NCBI GenBank assembly: GCA_016763075.1
Contig: JAESUM010000059.1
Coordinates: 1-64,000, forward strand
Length of the DNA stretch: 64,000 nucleotides
Reading direction: 5' to 3'
Source of the DNA: Pseudomonadales bacterium
GTDB lineage: Bacteria; Pseudomonadota; Gammaproteobacteria; Pseudomonadales; JAHRWD01
Shown: positions 26,823 to 34,880 of the stretch, piece by piece
Position numbering within the stretch: the first letter of the stretch is position 1
How the letters are laid out: every line of letters begins with the position of its first letter
Made by a program: the position numbers and the translations under genes
The notes under the pieces: model-generated
The model's database searches: none
Told to the model about the DNA's origin: nothing
The model's input: only the letters and a program-made list of their open reading frames with translations

Positions 26823-27875
26823 ATGAGCACCTCAAGCATTATAAAAACAGTAAATAGACCTGCAGATTCCTGGCAGCGCCAGTTGTCTGGAGCGCGGCGC
26901 AGTTTCAGCGACCTCTGCACCCTGCTCAACCTTCCGGCAAGCAGCTTTGACGCAATATCAGAGCTCGATAAACAGTTCCCGCTCATCGTTCCCGAGCCCT
27001 ATTTATCACGCATAATAAAAGGCGACCAACGGGACCCTCTTTTATTGCAGGTATTACCTCAAGCCGAAGAGCTTGTGAGTACGCCAGGCTTCAGTGTTGA
27101 CCCGCTCGAAGAAGCGGATGCATCGCCTGTTGCCGGGTTAATTCACAAATACCATGGCCGTGTTTTATTGGTGGCTTCTAGCACATGCGCCATTCATTGC
27201 CGTTACTGTTTCCGCCGGCATTTCCCCTATCAAGAAAACCGGCTACAGCGTAATCAGCATCAACAAGCATTGGATTACATCAAATCCAAACCTGATATTC
27301 ATGAGGTTATTCTCAGCGGCGGTGACCCGTTAACGCTGTCCAACGCCTACCTACAGTGGCTGGTAAATGCTATTAAAGAACTCCCACAAATAACTACGCT
27401 ACGTATTCACACACGCTTGCCAATTGTGATCCCCAATAGAGTAGATGCTGAGCTCCTCGAAATACTGCGACCCTGCACGCCGCGTACAGTCAACTCAGAT
27501 CATTTGAATGTTGTGATGGTGGTTCATTGCAATCACCCCAACGAAATTGACGATGATGTTGAACACGCTCTACTACAGCTTAAAGATGCTGGAATCACAC
27601 TATTAAACCAAAGCGTATTGCTTAAAGAGATTAACGATCAAGCCGACACATTGACGACTCTTAGCCACCGAATATTTAAAGCCGGCGTTCTGCCCTATTA
27701 CCTTCATGTGTTGGATGCAGTACAGGGAGCCGCTCATTTCGATGTGCCAGAATCAGTGGGTATACACATCATCGCTGAAATGACGCAAAAACTACCTGGG
27801 TATTTGGTGCCTCGACTTGTGCGAGAAAACCCAGGTGCCACTTCAAAAACCACGGTCACCCTCATTACTGACTGA
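26823..27875 (+). CDS. epmB: EF-P beta-lysylation protein EpmB (lysine 2,3-aminomutase homologue)
   Basis: EpmB is a radical-SAM, PLP-dependent enzyme that converts (S)-alpha-lysine to (R)-beta-lysine for EF-P. The 350-residue product has the iron-sulfur motif CAIHCRYCFRRHFPY near residue 125, the LSGGDPLTLSN motif near 165, and a C-terminal Lys in GATSKTTV that fits the PLP-binding position. It is divergent from efp and epmA. Confidence 0.95.
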   Translation: MSTSSIIKTVNRPADSWQRQLSGARRSFSDLCTLLNLPASSFDAISELDKQFPLIVPEPYLSRIIKGDQRDPLLLQVLPQAEELVSTPGFSVDPLEEADASPVAGLIHKYHGRVLLVASSTCAIHCRYCFRRHFPYQENRLQRNQHQQALDYIKSKPDIHEVILSGGDPLTLSNAYLQWLVNAIKELPQITTLRIHTRLPIVIPNRVDAELLEILRPCTPRTVNSDHLNVVMVVHCNHPNEIDDDVEHALLQLKDAGITLLNQSVLLKEINDQADTLTTLSHRIFKAGVLPYYLHVLDAVQGAAHFDVPESVGIHIIAEMTQKLPGYLVPRLVRENPGATSKTTVTLITD

Positions 27876-28070
27876 TCAAACGTAAACACGATGACTGCAC
27901 CGAGAAAACAAACCAAATTACAGTTCAAGTCTCATCGCCACACTCAACGCTATGTGAGGCAAGTATCATTTTCATGACATAACCATTGACCAACTCGGCG
28001 CACCGAGTACGCAGTTTATTGGTTCTCCTCTATACTTTCCCATTATATGTAAAATCCGGAAAGTTCAGAA

Positions 28071-29873
28071 ATGTCCAGTATTAACCAACACGTACGGCTT
28101 GAGCCCAAGGAAGCGCTCAATCCAAATCTCAGTTTTTGCACCGCAAAACCAAAAGCGCTACGCGTATGGGTGGAAGAACTACCTATAACCAACATTCCAA
28201 AAGCTTCGAAGTTATTGCACGATGCAATTATCGAAGTACATCTATTGATAACTCCACCCGAGAACCGTTTTCAGCTATTAGAAGTTCTCGCCGAACCGAT
28301 TCGGGCTATTTGTATAGTACTGACCAAAAATTACCTTGGTCAGACCCTTGTGCTGACACAAAAAACCATGAATGCGGCGCAGCTGAGCCAAGCACTGCAA
28401 TCCGAACTAGCATCCGCTTACGAACGTGTGATTGTCGATACAAAAGACACCCGCACCGGTATCACCCGAAAACCGCCTGCGTATACCGCGACGGCAATAT
28501 ACCGCTGTATTGCTGAGCTACTGCAACTGCAACTGCGCTGCCACCTTTTGTATTCTGCACTACCGGATTATTATTGGCTCAAATTGAACACGCTGTATTT
28601 ATACGCAGAGCAACTGAATTATTTATCCATCACACAGCAGACTCCAGGTTTCGAGCATTTCTCATCATTAACACCTGCTGATTTATATAAAGTTTCGATA
28701 TTGCTAGAAGTGGCTAAGCCGGAACAACTACGTCAGCAAGAGATCACTCACCTTAAAGAAGTGCTACCACTCTGGGCAAAAAAGGTGAAATTGTCCCCTT
28801 ATAGCCCCGAGGTTGCACAGTCCTTTATTGTTGATATTCACAGCAATCAACCGCCGCAATATAACAAAGTACCGAATGATGAAGATGTGCATCATGTACG
28901 TGTTTTAGACACTAGCGAGCTAGTAACTGCATTAAGGGATTATATTTATTCACGCAGCTCTGATACCGATATAGCAAATAACCCTGACCCAGACTTTGCA
29001 GTCCCCGAACAGTTTGGGCCCGACCTGATGACCAAATTATGCAATGCTTGGGGCGAACGGGGAAAAAGGTTGCTTCAAAGATCCGACGTTAATATGCACG
29101 TGCAAGCATGCACCGGTCTAACGTCTATTCATTACTTTGCATCAGGTTGTGTCGATTTTGCTACTGCACCAAAAAACACCCACGTTATTTATACCGAAAA
29201 AGGTGACTTCAAAAGCGACCCAGGCACCAGCTACAGCACTGAACTTGCTATTGAAGAGATGGATGTATGGAGTAACACGTTTAACTCAGAGCCTACTGAA
29301 ACCGAAGAAAAATCATTTCAGGCTGAAATCAACAATACCAAAGAATTCAAACTCGAAACCATTAATGCCAGTGCAGGTGGTTATTGCTTGCGATGGGATC
29401 CAGAAATAACCGAAAAAATTCAGGCTGGCGATCTTATTGGTTTGCAAACCGGTAGCTCTAAACCTTGGGGGCTTGGCGTTGTTCGTTGGATCCGCCAAGA
29501 TCAGTCAGCGTTATTCAATATCGGCGTTGAGTTTCTATCCGCGATGATACGTTGTTGCGCCATTCAAGCAGTCGGTGCAAGCGATATTGGCACCGATCCG
29601 CTTCGGGCTCTACTTATCCCTGGATCAAAGAAATCTGGCCGGCCACCGACCATCATTACTTATCACAGACCTTTTAATTCAGGCAGCAAAGCAAAAATTA
29701 TCATTGGTGATAAAAGTACTCAGGTGCGCCTAAAACAAAGTATCAACTCAAGCTATGCCTTTAATCAGTTCACCTATATGGTATTGGCAGAAAACAAACC
29801 CGCAATGGGAGCCTCGTCAGAGCAGGTGGATGGGCAACAATCCAATATAGACGCGCTGTATGAGAATTTATAG
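28071..29873 (+). CDS. 600-residue protein of unknown function, possible C-terminal PilZ-like region
   Basis: A cytoplasmic-looking protein without a signal peptide or membrane segment. The N-terminal half is helical, with the region PPAYTATAIYRCIAELLQLQ near residue 130. A short C-terminal region (about residues 425-520, with NASAGGYCLRWD and GLGVVRWIRQ) resembles a small beta-barrel of the kind found in PilZ domains, but the RxxxR and D/NxSxxG motifs are not clearly present, so c-di-GMP binding is not supported. It has its own gap of about 195 bases after epmB and converges on the biotin carboxylase gene. I do not recognise the family with confidence. Confidence 0.75.
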   Translation: MSSINQHVRLEPKEALNPNLSFCTAKPKALRVWVEELPITNIPKASKLLHDAIIEVHLLITPPENRFQLLEVLAEPIRAICIVLTKNYLGQTLVLTQKTMNAAQLSQALQSELASAYERVIVDTKDTRTGITRKPPAYTATAIYRCIAELLQLQLRCHLLYSALPDYYWLKLNTLYLYAEQLNYLSITQQTPGFEHFSSLTPADLYKVSILLEVAKPEQLRQQEITHLKEVLPLWAKKVKLSPYSPEVAQSFIVDIHSNQPPQYNKVPNDEDVHHVRVLDTSELVTALRDYIYSRSSDTDIANNPDPDFAVPEQFGPDLMTKLCNAWGERGKRLLQRSDVNMHVQACTGLTSIHYFASGCVDFATAPKNTHVIYTEKGDFKSDPGTSYSTELAIEEMDVWSNTFNSEPTETEEKSFQAEINNTKEFKLETINASAGGYCLRWDPEITEKIQAGDLIGLQTGSSKPWGLGVVRWIRQDQSALFNIGVEFLSAMIRCCAIQAVGASDIGTDPLRALLIPGSKKSGRPPTIITYHRPFNSGSKAKIIIGDKSTQVRLKQSINSSYAFNQFTYMVLAENKPAMGASSEQVDGQQSNIDALYENL

Positions 29874-29890
29874 CGTAATAAAGAACCCAC

Positions 29891-29923
29891 TGCGCTGAGC
29901 TTTTTTAAGCGTCGCTCAGCGCA
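29891..29923. terminator. Inverted repeat between convergent genes, possible terminator
   Basis: TGCGCTGAGC (29891-29900) and GCTCAGCGCA (29914-29923) form a perfect 10-bp stem with a 13-base loop. It lies between the 600-residue protein and the convergent biotin carboxylase gene. A clear T tail is lacking, but weak T-rich sequence follows in the minus direction. Confidence 0.55.
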
Positions 29924-29951
29924 ATAGTCAGTCAAGCTATCAAACAAACAA

Positions 29952-31940
29952 TCACTCTTCTTCGTCTGAATCAATCTCAACCAGTAGTTGGCGAATTTTA
30001 ACCTGATCGCCATCGCTGATCGAAACTGCCGTCACCGTACCCGACACATCTGAACGAAGCTGATGCTCCATTTTCATAGCATCAAGCAATACCATTACGT
30101 CACCATTCTCGACTCTGTCACCCACTTTGACGTTAACCGTCATTACACTGCCATCCAGCGGCGCGGTTACCCTGCCCTGGCCTGCAGAGTCCTCAGATGC
30201 TGGCGGTGCTAACGTGATGTCGGTGATCGCAATATTGCCACGCGCGCCGTCTAAATAAACAACATCATCCGCTCGTACAAAAGTGATCGCGCTATTCACA
30301 CGGCTCAATAAATATTGGCAACGGTTACCCGAAATACTTACATCTGCAAACACAGCACTTTCATCACCAACCGTTACGGTGTAGACCAAACCATTAGGGC
30401 GCTGCTCGTGTGTGGTCAGCACCACCTGATACGCTTCTTCCGCTACAGAGAACGTGTAATGAGATGGCTGACGGTTGGCTGTACGCCACCCCATATATTG
30501 GTCCGCGTGGGCGACTTCTGTACCCGATTCAATGTAAGTAATAATTGCCGCTAAACCCAGCTCAAATACACCAGGAGCCACCACCGATAACGACAGATCA
30601 TCAGCAAAATCTTTTTCGATAAACGCAGTACTTGCTGTTCCAGCCGCAAATACGGGGTGGCCCAAAATAGCCGCCAAAAATGATTTATTGGTATTCACGC
30701 CAAGCAGGTTGGTATCTTCTACCGCTGCGATCAAACGTCGCCGTGCGTCATCGCGGTTACTACCGTAACTGATCACTTTGGCTACCATTGGGTCGTAAAA
30801 CGGGCTAATCGCGTTACCCTGAACAATACCGTGATCAAAGCGAACGCCTTCTTGATCCGGGGTATTCCAATACAAAACTGGACCAGTTTGCGGCATAAAG
30901 TTTTGCGCGGGGTCTTCTGCGTAGATTCGTACTTCAATCGAGTGACCGTTAAATTCGATCTCTTCTTGTTTCAGCGGAAGCGTTTCACCTGCTGCAACAC
31001 GAATTTGCCAGTCAACCAAATCTAGCCCTGTCACCATTTCGGTAACCGGATGCTCAACTTGAAGCCGAGTATTCATTTCAAGGAAGTAGTAATCGCCGTT
31101 TTTATCGACCAAAAATTCTACCGTACCTGCACCCACGTAGTTGCACGATTGAGCCGCAGCAACGGCAGTGCTACCCATTTTTTCGCGCAATACTTCGTTA
31201 ACCACTGGCGACGGGCTTTCTTCGACTACTTTTTGGTGGCGACGCTGTACTGAGCAATCTCGTTCGCCCAAATGCACGCAGTTGCCGTGTTTATCGGCAA
31301 ATACTTGAATCTCAACATGATGAGGTTCAATGACTGCTTTTTCGATAATCAGCTCGCCGCTTCCGAAGGAGTTTTCTGCTTCAGTTCGCGCGGAAACAAT
31401 TTGCGTAGCTAGCTCGGATTCTTCAAACACCAAACGCATTCCGCGCCCACCGCCACCGGCAGAGGCTTTCACCATGACCGGAAAACCAATTTTCTTAGCT
31501 TCTTCAATCAGCACGTTGTCGGACTGGTCGGCCCCTTCGTAGCCTGGGATGGTTGGAACACCCGCTTCTTGCATAGCAATTTTCGATAAACGCTTACTAC
31601 CCATCAACTCAACCGCGCCTGCCGGTGGTCCAATAAAGGTAATATTTTCTTTTTCGCAGGCCGCAACAAAGTCAGTATTTTCTGAAAGAAAACCGTAACC
31701 CGGGTGAACCGCATCTGCACCTGATAATTTGCAGGCTTCGATAATTTTATCAATCAATAAATAAGACTGACCGACTGGCGCTGGGCCAATACAAACCGAT
31801 TGATCGGCTTCAATAACATGGCGTGCGCCGGCATCGGCTTCGCTGTATACGGCTACGGTACGGTAGCCTAATTTCTTCGCTGTTTTAATGACTCGAACCG
31901 CGATTTCACCACGGTTAGCGATAAGTATTTTTGAAAACAT
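29952..31940 (-). CDS. Biotin carboxylase / biotin carrier (alpha) subunit of an acyl-CoA carboxylase, geranyl/methylcrotonyl type
   Basis: This alpha subunit carboxylates its own biotin with ATP and bicarbonate. Residues 1-450 are the biotin carboxylase (FSKILIANRGEIAVRVIKTA; GHSIEVRIYAEDP) with ATP-grasp motifs (ASAGGGGRGMRLV; GERDCSVQRRHQKVVEESPS). The C-terminus (about 590-662) is the biotinyl domain with the acceptor Lys in LLDAMKMEHQL. Length 662 matches MCC, GCC and PCC alpha subunits. It lies last of a minus-strand group with a carboxyltransferase, a hydratase and an AtuA-family gene, so I favour the AtuF/LiuD type; the true acyl-CoA is not shown. Confidence 0.9.
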   Translation of the reverse strand: MFSKILIANRGEIAVRVIKTAKKLGYRTVAVYSEADAGARHVIEADQSVCIGPAPVGQSYLLIDKIIEACKLSGADAVHPGYGFLSENTDFVAACEKENITFIGPPAGAVELMGSKRLSKIAMQEAGVPTIPGYEGADQSDNVLIEEAKKIGFPVMVKASAGGGGRGMRLVFEESELATQIVSARTEAENSFGSGELIIEKAVIEPHHVEIQVFADKHGNCVHLGERDCSVQRRHQKVVEESPSPVVNEVLREKMGSTAVAAAQSCNYVGAGTVEFLVDKNGDYYFLEMNTRLQVEHPVTEMVTGLDLVDWQIRVAAGETLPLKQEEIEFNGHSIEVRIYAEDPAQNFMPQTGPVLYWNTPDQEGVRFDHGIVQGNAISPFYDPMVAKVISYGSNRDDARRRLIAAVEDTNLLGVNTNKSFLAAILGHPVFAAGTASTAFIEKDFADDLSLSVVAPGVFELGLAAIITYIESGTEVAHADQYMGWRTANRQPSHYTFSVAEEAYQVVLTTHEQRPNGLVYTVTVGDESAVFADVSISGNRCQYLLSRVNSAITFVRADDVVYLDGARGNIAITDITLAPPASEDSAGQGRVTAPLDGSVMTVNVKVGDRVENGDVMVLLDAMKMEHQLRSDVSGTVTAVSISDGDQVKIRQLLVEIDSDEEE

Positions 31941-32089
31941 CAGATAACTCCGAATGCTGTTAATTCCATTTCGCGCTTATTTGCGCCCTTCTACAGTGCT
32001 TCTAAAACGTGCTTTAAATGCGCGCTGTAGTGAATCTATATGTTGTGTAGTACCTAAGGTTTTACCGGCTTGTGCCAGTGAAAGCCCTT
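31941..32089. other. Gap of about 150 bases with a startless open frame
   Basis: Between the two carboxylase genes the minus strand has an open frame of about 45 codons (reading LSLAQAGKTLG and later LQRAFKARF, ending EGRK and a stop) that begins inside the carboxyltransferase gene in another frame. It has no ATG, GTG or TTG at a sensible place. It may be a remnant or chance. Confidence 0.4.
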
Positions 32090-33703
32090 CTACATACGCG
32101 CCACGCCAAAAGTATTTGGCTGTAGTTCACGGCGATCAGCATCCCAACAAATATCAAGACACATACCTAAAACCTTACGGGTATCACGCGGGTCAATAAT
32201 GCCGTCGTCCCATAATCTGGCGGAACCAAATACGGTTTCTGAACCTTTATCCAGCGCATCTTTGGTGGCTTTTTCAATCATAGAAATTTTTGCTTCGTCG
32301 GGCTCAACTCCAAGTCGCGCAGCTTTGGCTTCGCTGATAATACGCATCACCATGCCCGCTTGGGTGCCGCCCATGACTGCTGTTCGCGCCACTGGCCATG
32401 CAAATACGAAACGCGGGTCTAAACCACGGCCACACATTGCATAGTTACCTGCACCGTAAGATGCACCAACAATTACCGTGAGTTTTGGCACACGGCAATT
32501 AGCCACTGCTTGCAACATTTTTGATCCGTGTTTGATAATGCCGTTTTGCTCATACTCCGTACCCACGTTAAAACCGGTGGTGTTGTGGAAGAACAAAATA
32601 GGCGTTTGCGACTGATCACATAACTGAATAAATTGAGCGGCTTTCGCAGAACCATAATGAGTGATTGGGCCATTGTTGCCAATCAAACCAACCTTATGTC
32701 CTTGAATGCTCAGATGTCCGCAAACTGTGTGGGAATCCCATTCGTTTTTAAATTCAAGAAAACGCGAGCCATCGGCGATACGCGCAATGATTTCTTTTAC
32801 ATCATACGGGTGGCGAGATTCTTTTGGCACAACCCCCATGATCGATTCCATCTCGTAGACTGGTTCGTCATATTTATAGTTTGGAGCGCCTGGGCCGGTT
32901 TCATTCCACGGGATTTGCGCCATGATTTCTCGCGCATAACGGATACCGTCGCGGTCATCTTCTGCCAAATATTCTGCACAACCAGAAACTTGCGTGTGCA
33001 TTTCTGCACCGCCGAGTTCTTCATCACTGGCTACCTCGCCAGTAGCGGCTTTTAGTAATGGCGGGCCAGCCAAAAACATTTTAGATTGGCCTTTAATCAT
33101 CACCATGTAATCCGACAAACCCGGTTGATAAGCACCACCGGCGGTTGCGTTACCATGCACGACAGTCACTTGCGGTATGCCCATTGCAGACATTACAGAT
33201 TGGTTATAGAAAGTACGCCCGCCATCTACAAAGCCATCAGCGGCCTGTGTTAAACGTGCACCGCCGCTTTCACCCATAGAAACCACTGGCAGCTTGTTAG
33301 CCATCGCGATTTCCTGCATACGGAAACCTTTTTTGCCCGTTGCTGGCCCACCGGTTCCGCCTTTATAAGCAGAGTTACTGGCATTTACGATACAGCGAAT
33401 ACCGCTTACGTACCCAATACCAATAATATTGCCGCCACCGCCACCGTCTTTGTCTTCGGGGTCCATTTGGTAACCGGCAAGAGTACCAATTTCAAGAAAA
33501 GGTGATCCTGCATCTAGCATTAGGTTAACCCGCTCCCGAGGCATCAGCATTCCGCGATCACGGAATTTTGGAATAGCCTTGTTGGCGGTATCAATCATTT
33601 TTTGTTCGATAGAACGAAAGGCATCTATTTGCCCTTGCATAAACTCGACATTCTCCGCATAGCTTGGGCTATTGGTGTCGATCTTCGTTTCAATAACAGG
33701 CAT
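32090..33703 (-). CDS. Carboxyltransferase (beta) subunit of an acyl-CoA carboxylase, geranyl/methylcrotonyl type
   Basis: The beta subunit moves the carboxyl group from biotin to the acyl-CoA. The 537-residue product has the two crotonase-fold halves, with the N-terminal GESGGARLTQAADGF and ATAGGAYQPGLSDY, and the C-terminal VGASYGAGNYAMCGRG and DDGIIDPRDTRKVL. The GAYQPG and GASYGAGNY motifs point to MCC or geranyl-CoA carboxylase (AtuC) rather than propionyl-CoA carboxylase. The protein ends NTFGVARM, the usual end for this family. AtuA-family neighbours favour the geranyl type. Confidence 0.92.
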   Translation of the reverse strand: MPVIETKIDTNSPSYAENVEFMQGQIDAFRSIEQKMIDTANKAIPKFRDRGMLMPRERVNLMLDAGSPFLEIGTLAGYQMDPEDKDGGGGGNIIGIGYVSGIRCIVNASNSAYKGGTGGPATGKKGFRMQEIAMANKLPVVSMGESGGARLTQAADGFVDGGRTFYNQSVMSAMGIPQVTVVHGNATAGGAYQPGLSDYMVMIKGQSKMFLAGPPLLKAATGEVASDEELGGAEMHTQVSGCAEYLAEDDRDGIRYAREIMAQIPWNETGPGAPNYKYDEPVYEMESIMGVVPKESRHPYDVKEIIARIADGSRFLEFKNEWDSHTVCGHLSIQGHKVGLIGNNGPITHYGSAKAAQFIQLCDQSQTPILFFHNTTGFNVGTEYEQNGIIKHGSKMLQAVANCRVPKLTVIVGASYGAGNYAMCGRGLDPRFVFAWPVARTAVMGGTQAGMVMRIISEAKAARLGVEPDEAKISMIEKATKDALDKGSETVFGSARLWDDGIIDPRDTRKVLGMCLDICWDADRRELQPNTFGVARM

Positions 33704-33918
33704 GGTATTTCCCTATTTATTTACAACAAGTTTGTGAATGTTTGATTCGGTTAAACGCTGGAGGTTGTAATAAAAATTAAATTATTCAAAAAATTTCAGC
33801 CAAGCTCATTCCCCAGAATAAATATTAAGGTGAATGAACTTGGCTGTATATTTTAAAAAAAGAAATTATTTATCTAGCAGAATTACCAGCTCGAATTTTA
33901 TTAACTGTGATGCGAAAG

Positions 33919-34725
33919 TTATCGGCCTTTCCAAACCGGCTCACGTTTTTCAAAAAATGCGGTGATCCCTTCTTTTACATCTTCCGTTTGTTTGGTTTTT
34001 TCGAGCATCCCTTTTAAGTAAGGGATAGCATCATCAAACTCCATACTTTCCTGGTGATAAAATGCTTCCAACCCGAGCTTAATAGTTGCTGGTGAATAAC
34101 TAGCGATTTCAGCCGCTAACTCATCTACGCGTTGATCAAGTTGGTCTGCTGGCACTACGTCTGTTGCCAACCCAAGCTCCAATGCTTTTTGAGCATCAAT
34201 ACGAAACACGCGCATGGCAAAATCCAAACCTTGGCGCCGCGGCATTACGCGAAACAGCCCAGCCATTACCATAAATGGCCACAGCGCTCGTTTAATTTCT
34301 GGCGCGCTGAAGTAAATGTGATCTGCTGCAACCACGTGGGTTGCGTTACAGGTCATCAACAAGCCACCCGCCAACACAGGCCCTTGGGCTTTAACAATTA
34401 CGGGTTTGCAAATATCCCGCAGTAACATGCCGAGTTCTTTGCCATCGTTAACTTCGGGCACTGTACTGGAGCTTGGTGGGGCACCGTCTCGCATGGCGCC
34501 AAGATCACCACCGGCACAAAAAATATCCCCTTTCGCAGCTAATACAACCACTCTGACTTCTGAGTCTTGTCCGGCTACACGTATTGCGTAGGCTAATTCT
34601 TTGCCTAGCGTTGGACTAATTGAGTTTTTCTTCTCTGGACGGTTCAGGGTAATTGTCATGACATTGTTTGCCATTTCGACAATCACACATTCAAAAACCA
34701 ATCCTTCTAGTGAATATGTTTCCAC
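33919..34725 (-). CDS. Enoyl-CoA hydratase/isomerase family protein
   Basis: Crotonase-fold enzymes bind acyl-CoA thioesters in an oxyanion hole, here near DIFCAGGDLGAM (residues about 67-78). In an acyl-CoA carboxylase locus the expected role is hydration of the carboxylated enoyl-CoA (AtuE or LiuC type). By alignment of the KPVI...PEI region, the second catalytic Glu is kept (Glu143 in FSAPEI) but the position of the first (Glu144 of rat hydratase) is Leu123. Classical hydratases need both, so it may be an isomerase, a one-glutamate enzyme or act differently. The 268 residues fit the family. Confidence 0.82.
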   Translation of the reverse strand: METYSLEGLVFECVIVEMANNVMTITLNRPEKKNSISPTLGKELAYAIRVAGQDSEVRVVVLAAKGDIFCAGGDLGAMRDGAPPSSSTVPEVNDGKELGMLLRDICKPVIVKAQGPVLAGGLLMTCNATHVVAADHIYFSAPEIKRALWPFMVMAGLFRVMPRRQGLDFAMRVFRIDAQKALELGLATDVVPADQLDQRVDELAAEIASYSPATIKLGLEAFYHQESMEFDDAIPYLKGMLEKTKQTEDVKEGITAFFEKREPVWKGR

Positions 34726-34827
34726 GGTGATTCCCTCTTACGTTTTATTGTTTTTATATGCTATTTGCTGATTATTATTTTCAATAACATTTGATCGAAT
34801 TTAGGCTTATTGAGATCTCAAAAAAAA

Positions 34828-34866
34828 GCCTCTACCTCAGACCAAAAATTGGCAAAAGGTAAAGGC
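34828..34866 (-). terminator. Intrinsic terminator between the AtuA-family gene and the hydratase gene
   Basis: In the minus direction GCCTTTACC is followed by GGTAGAGGC, a 9-bp stem with one G-U pair and a loop of 21 bases, then a run of eight T (plus strand 34820-34827). It lies within the gene group, so the AtuA-family gene may be transcribed on its own or the terminator may act as an attenuator. Confidence 0.75.
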
Positions 34867-34880
34867 CTTTTAATTATGAA

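Noticed and set aside
28071-29873. Assigning a c-di-GMP receptor role (PilZ)
   Set aside because: The RxxxR and D/NxSxxG motifs are not clearly seen, so only a weak structural resemblance remains.
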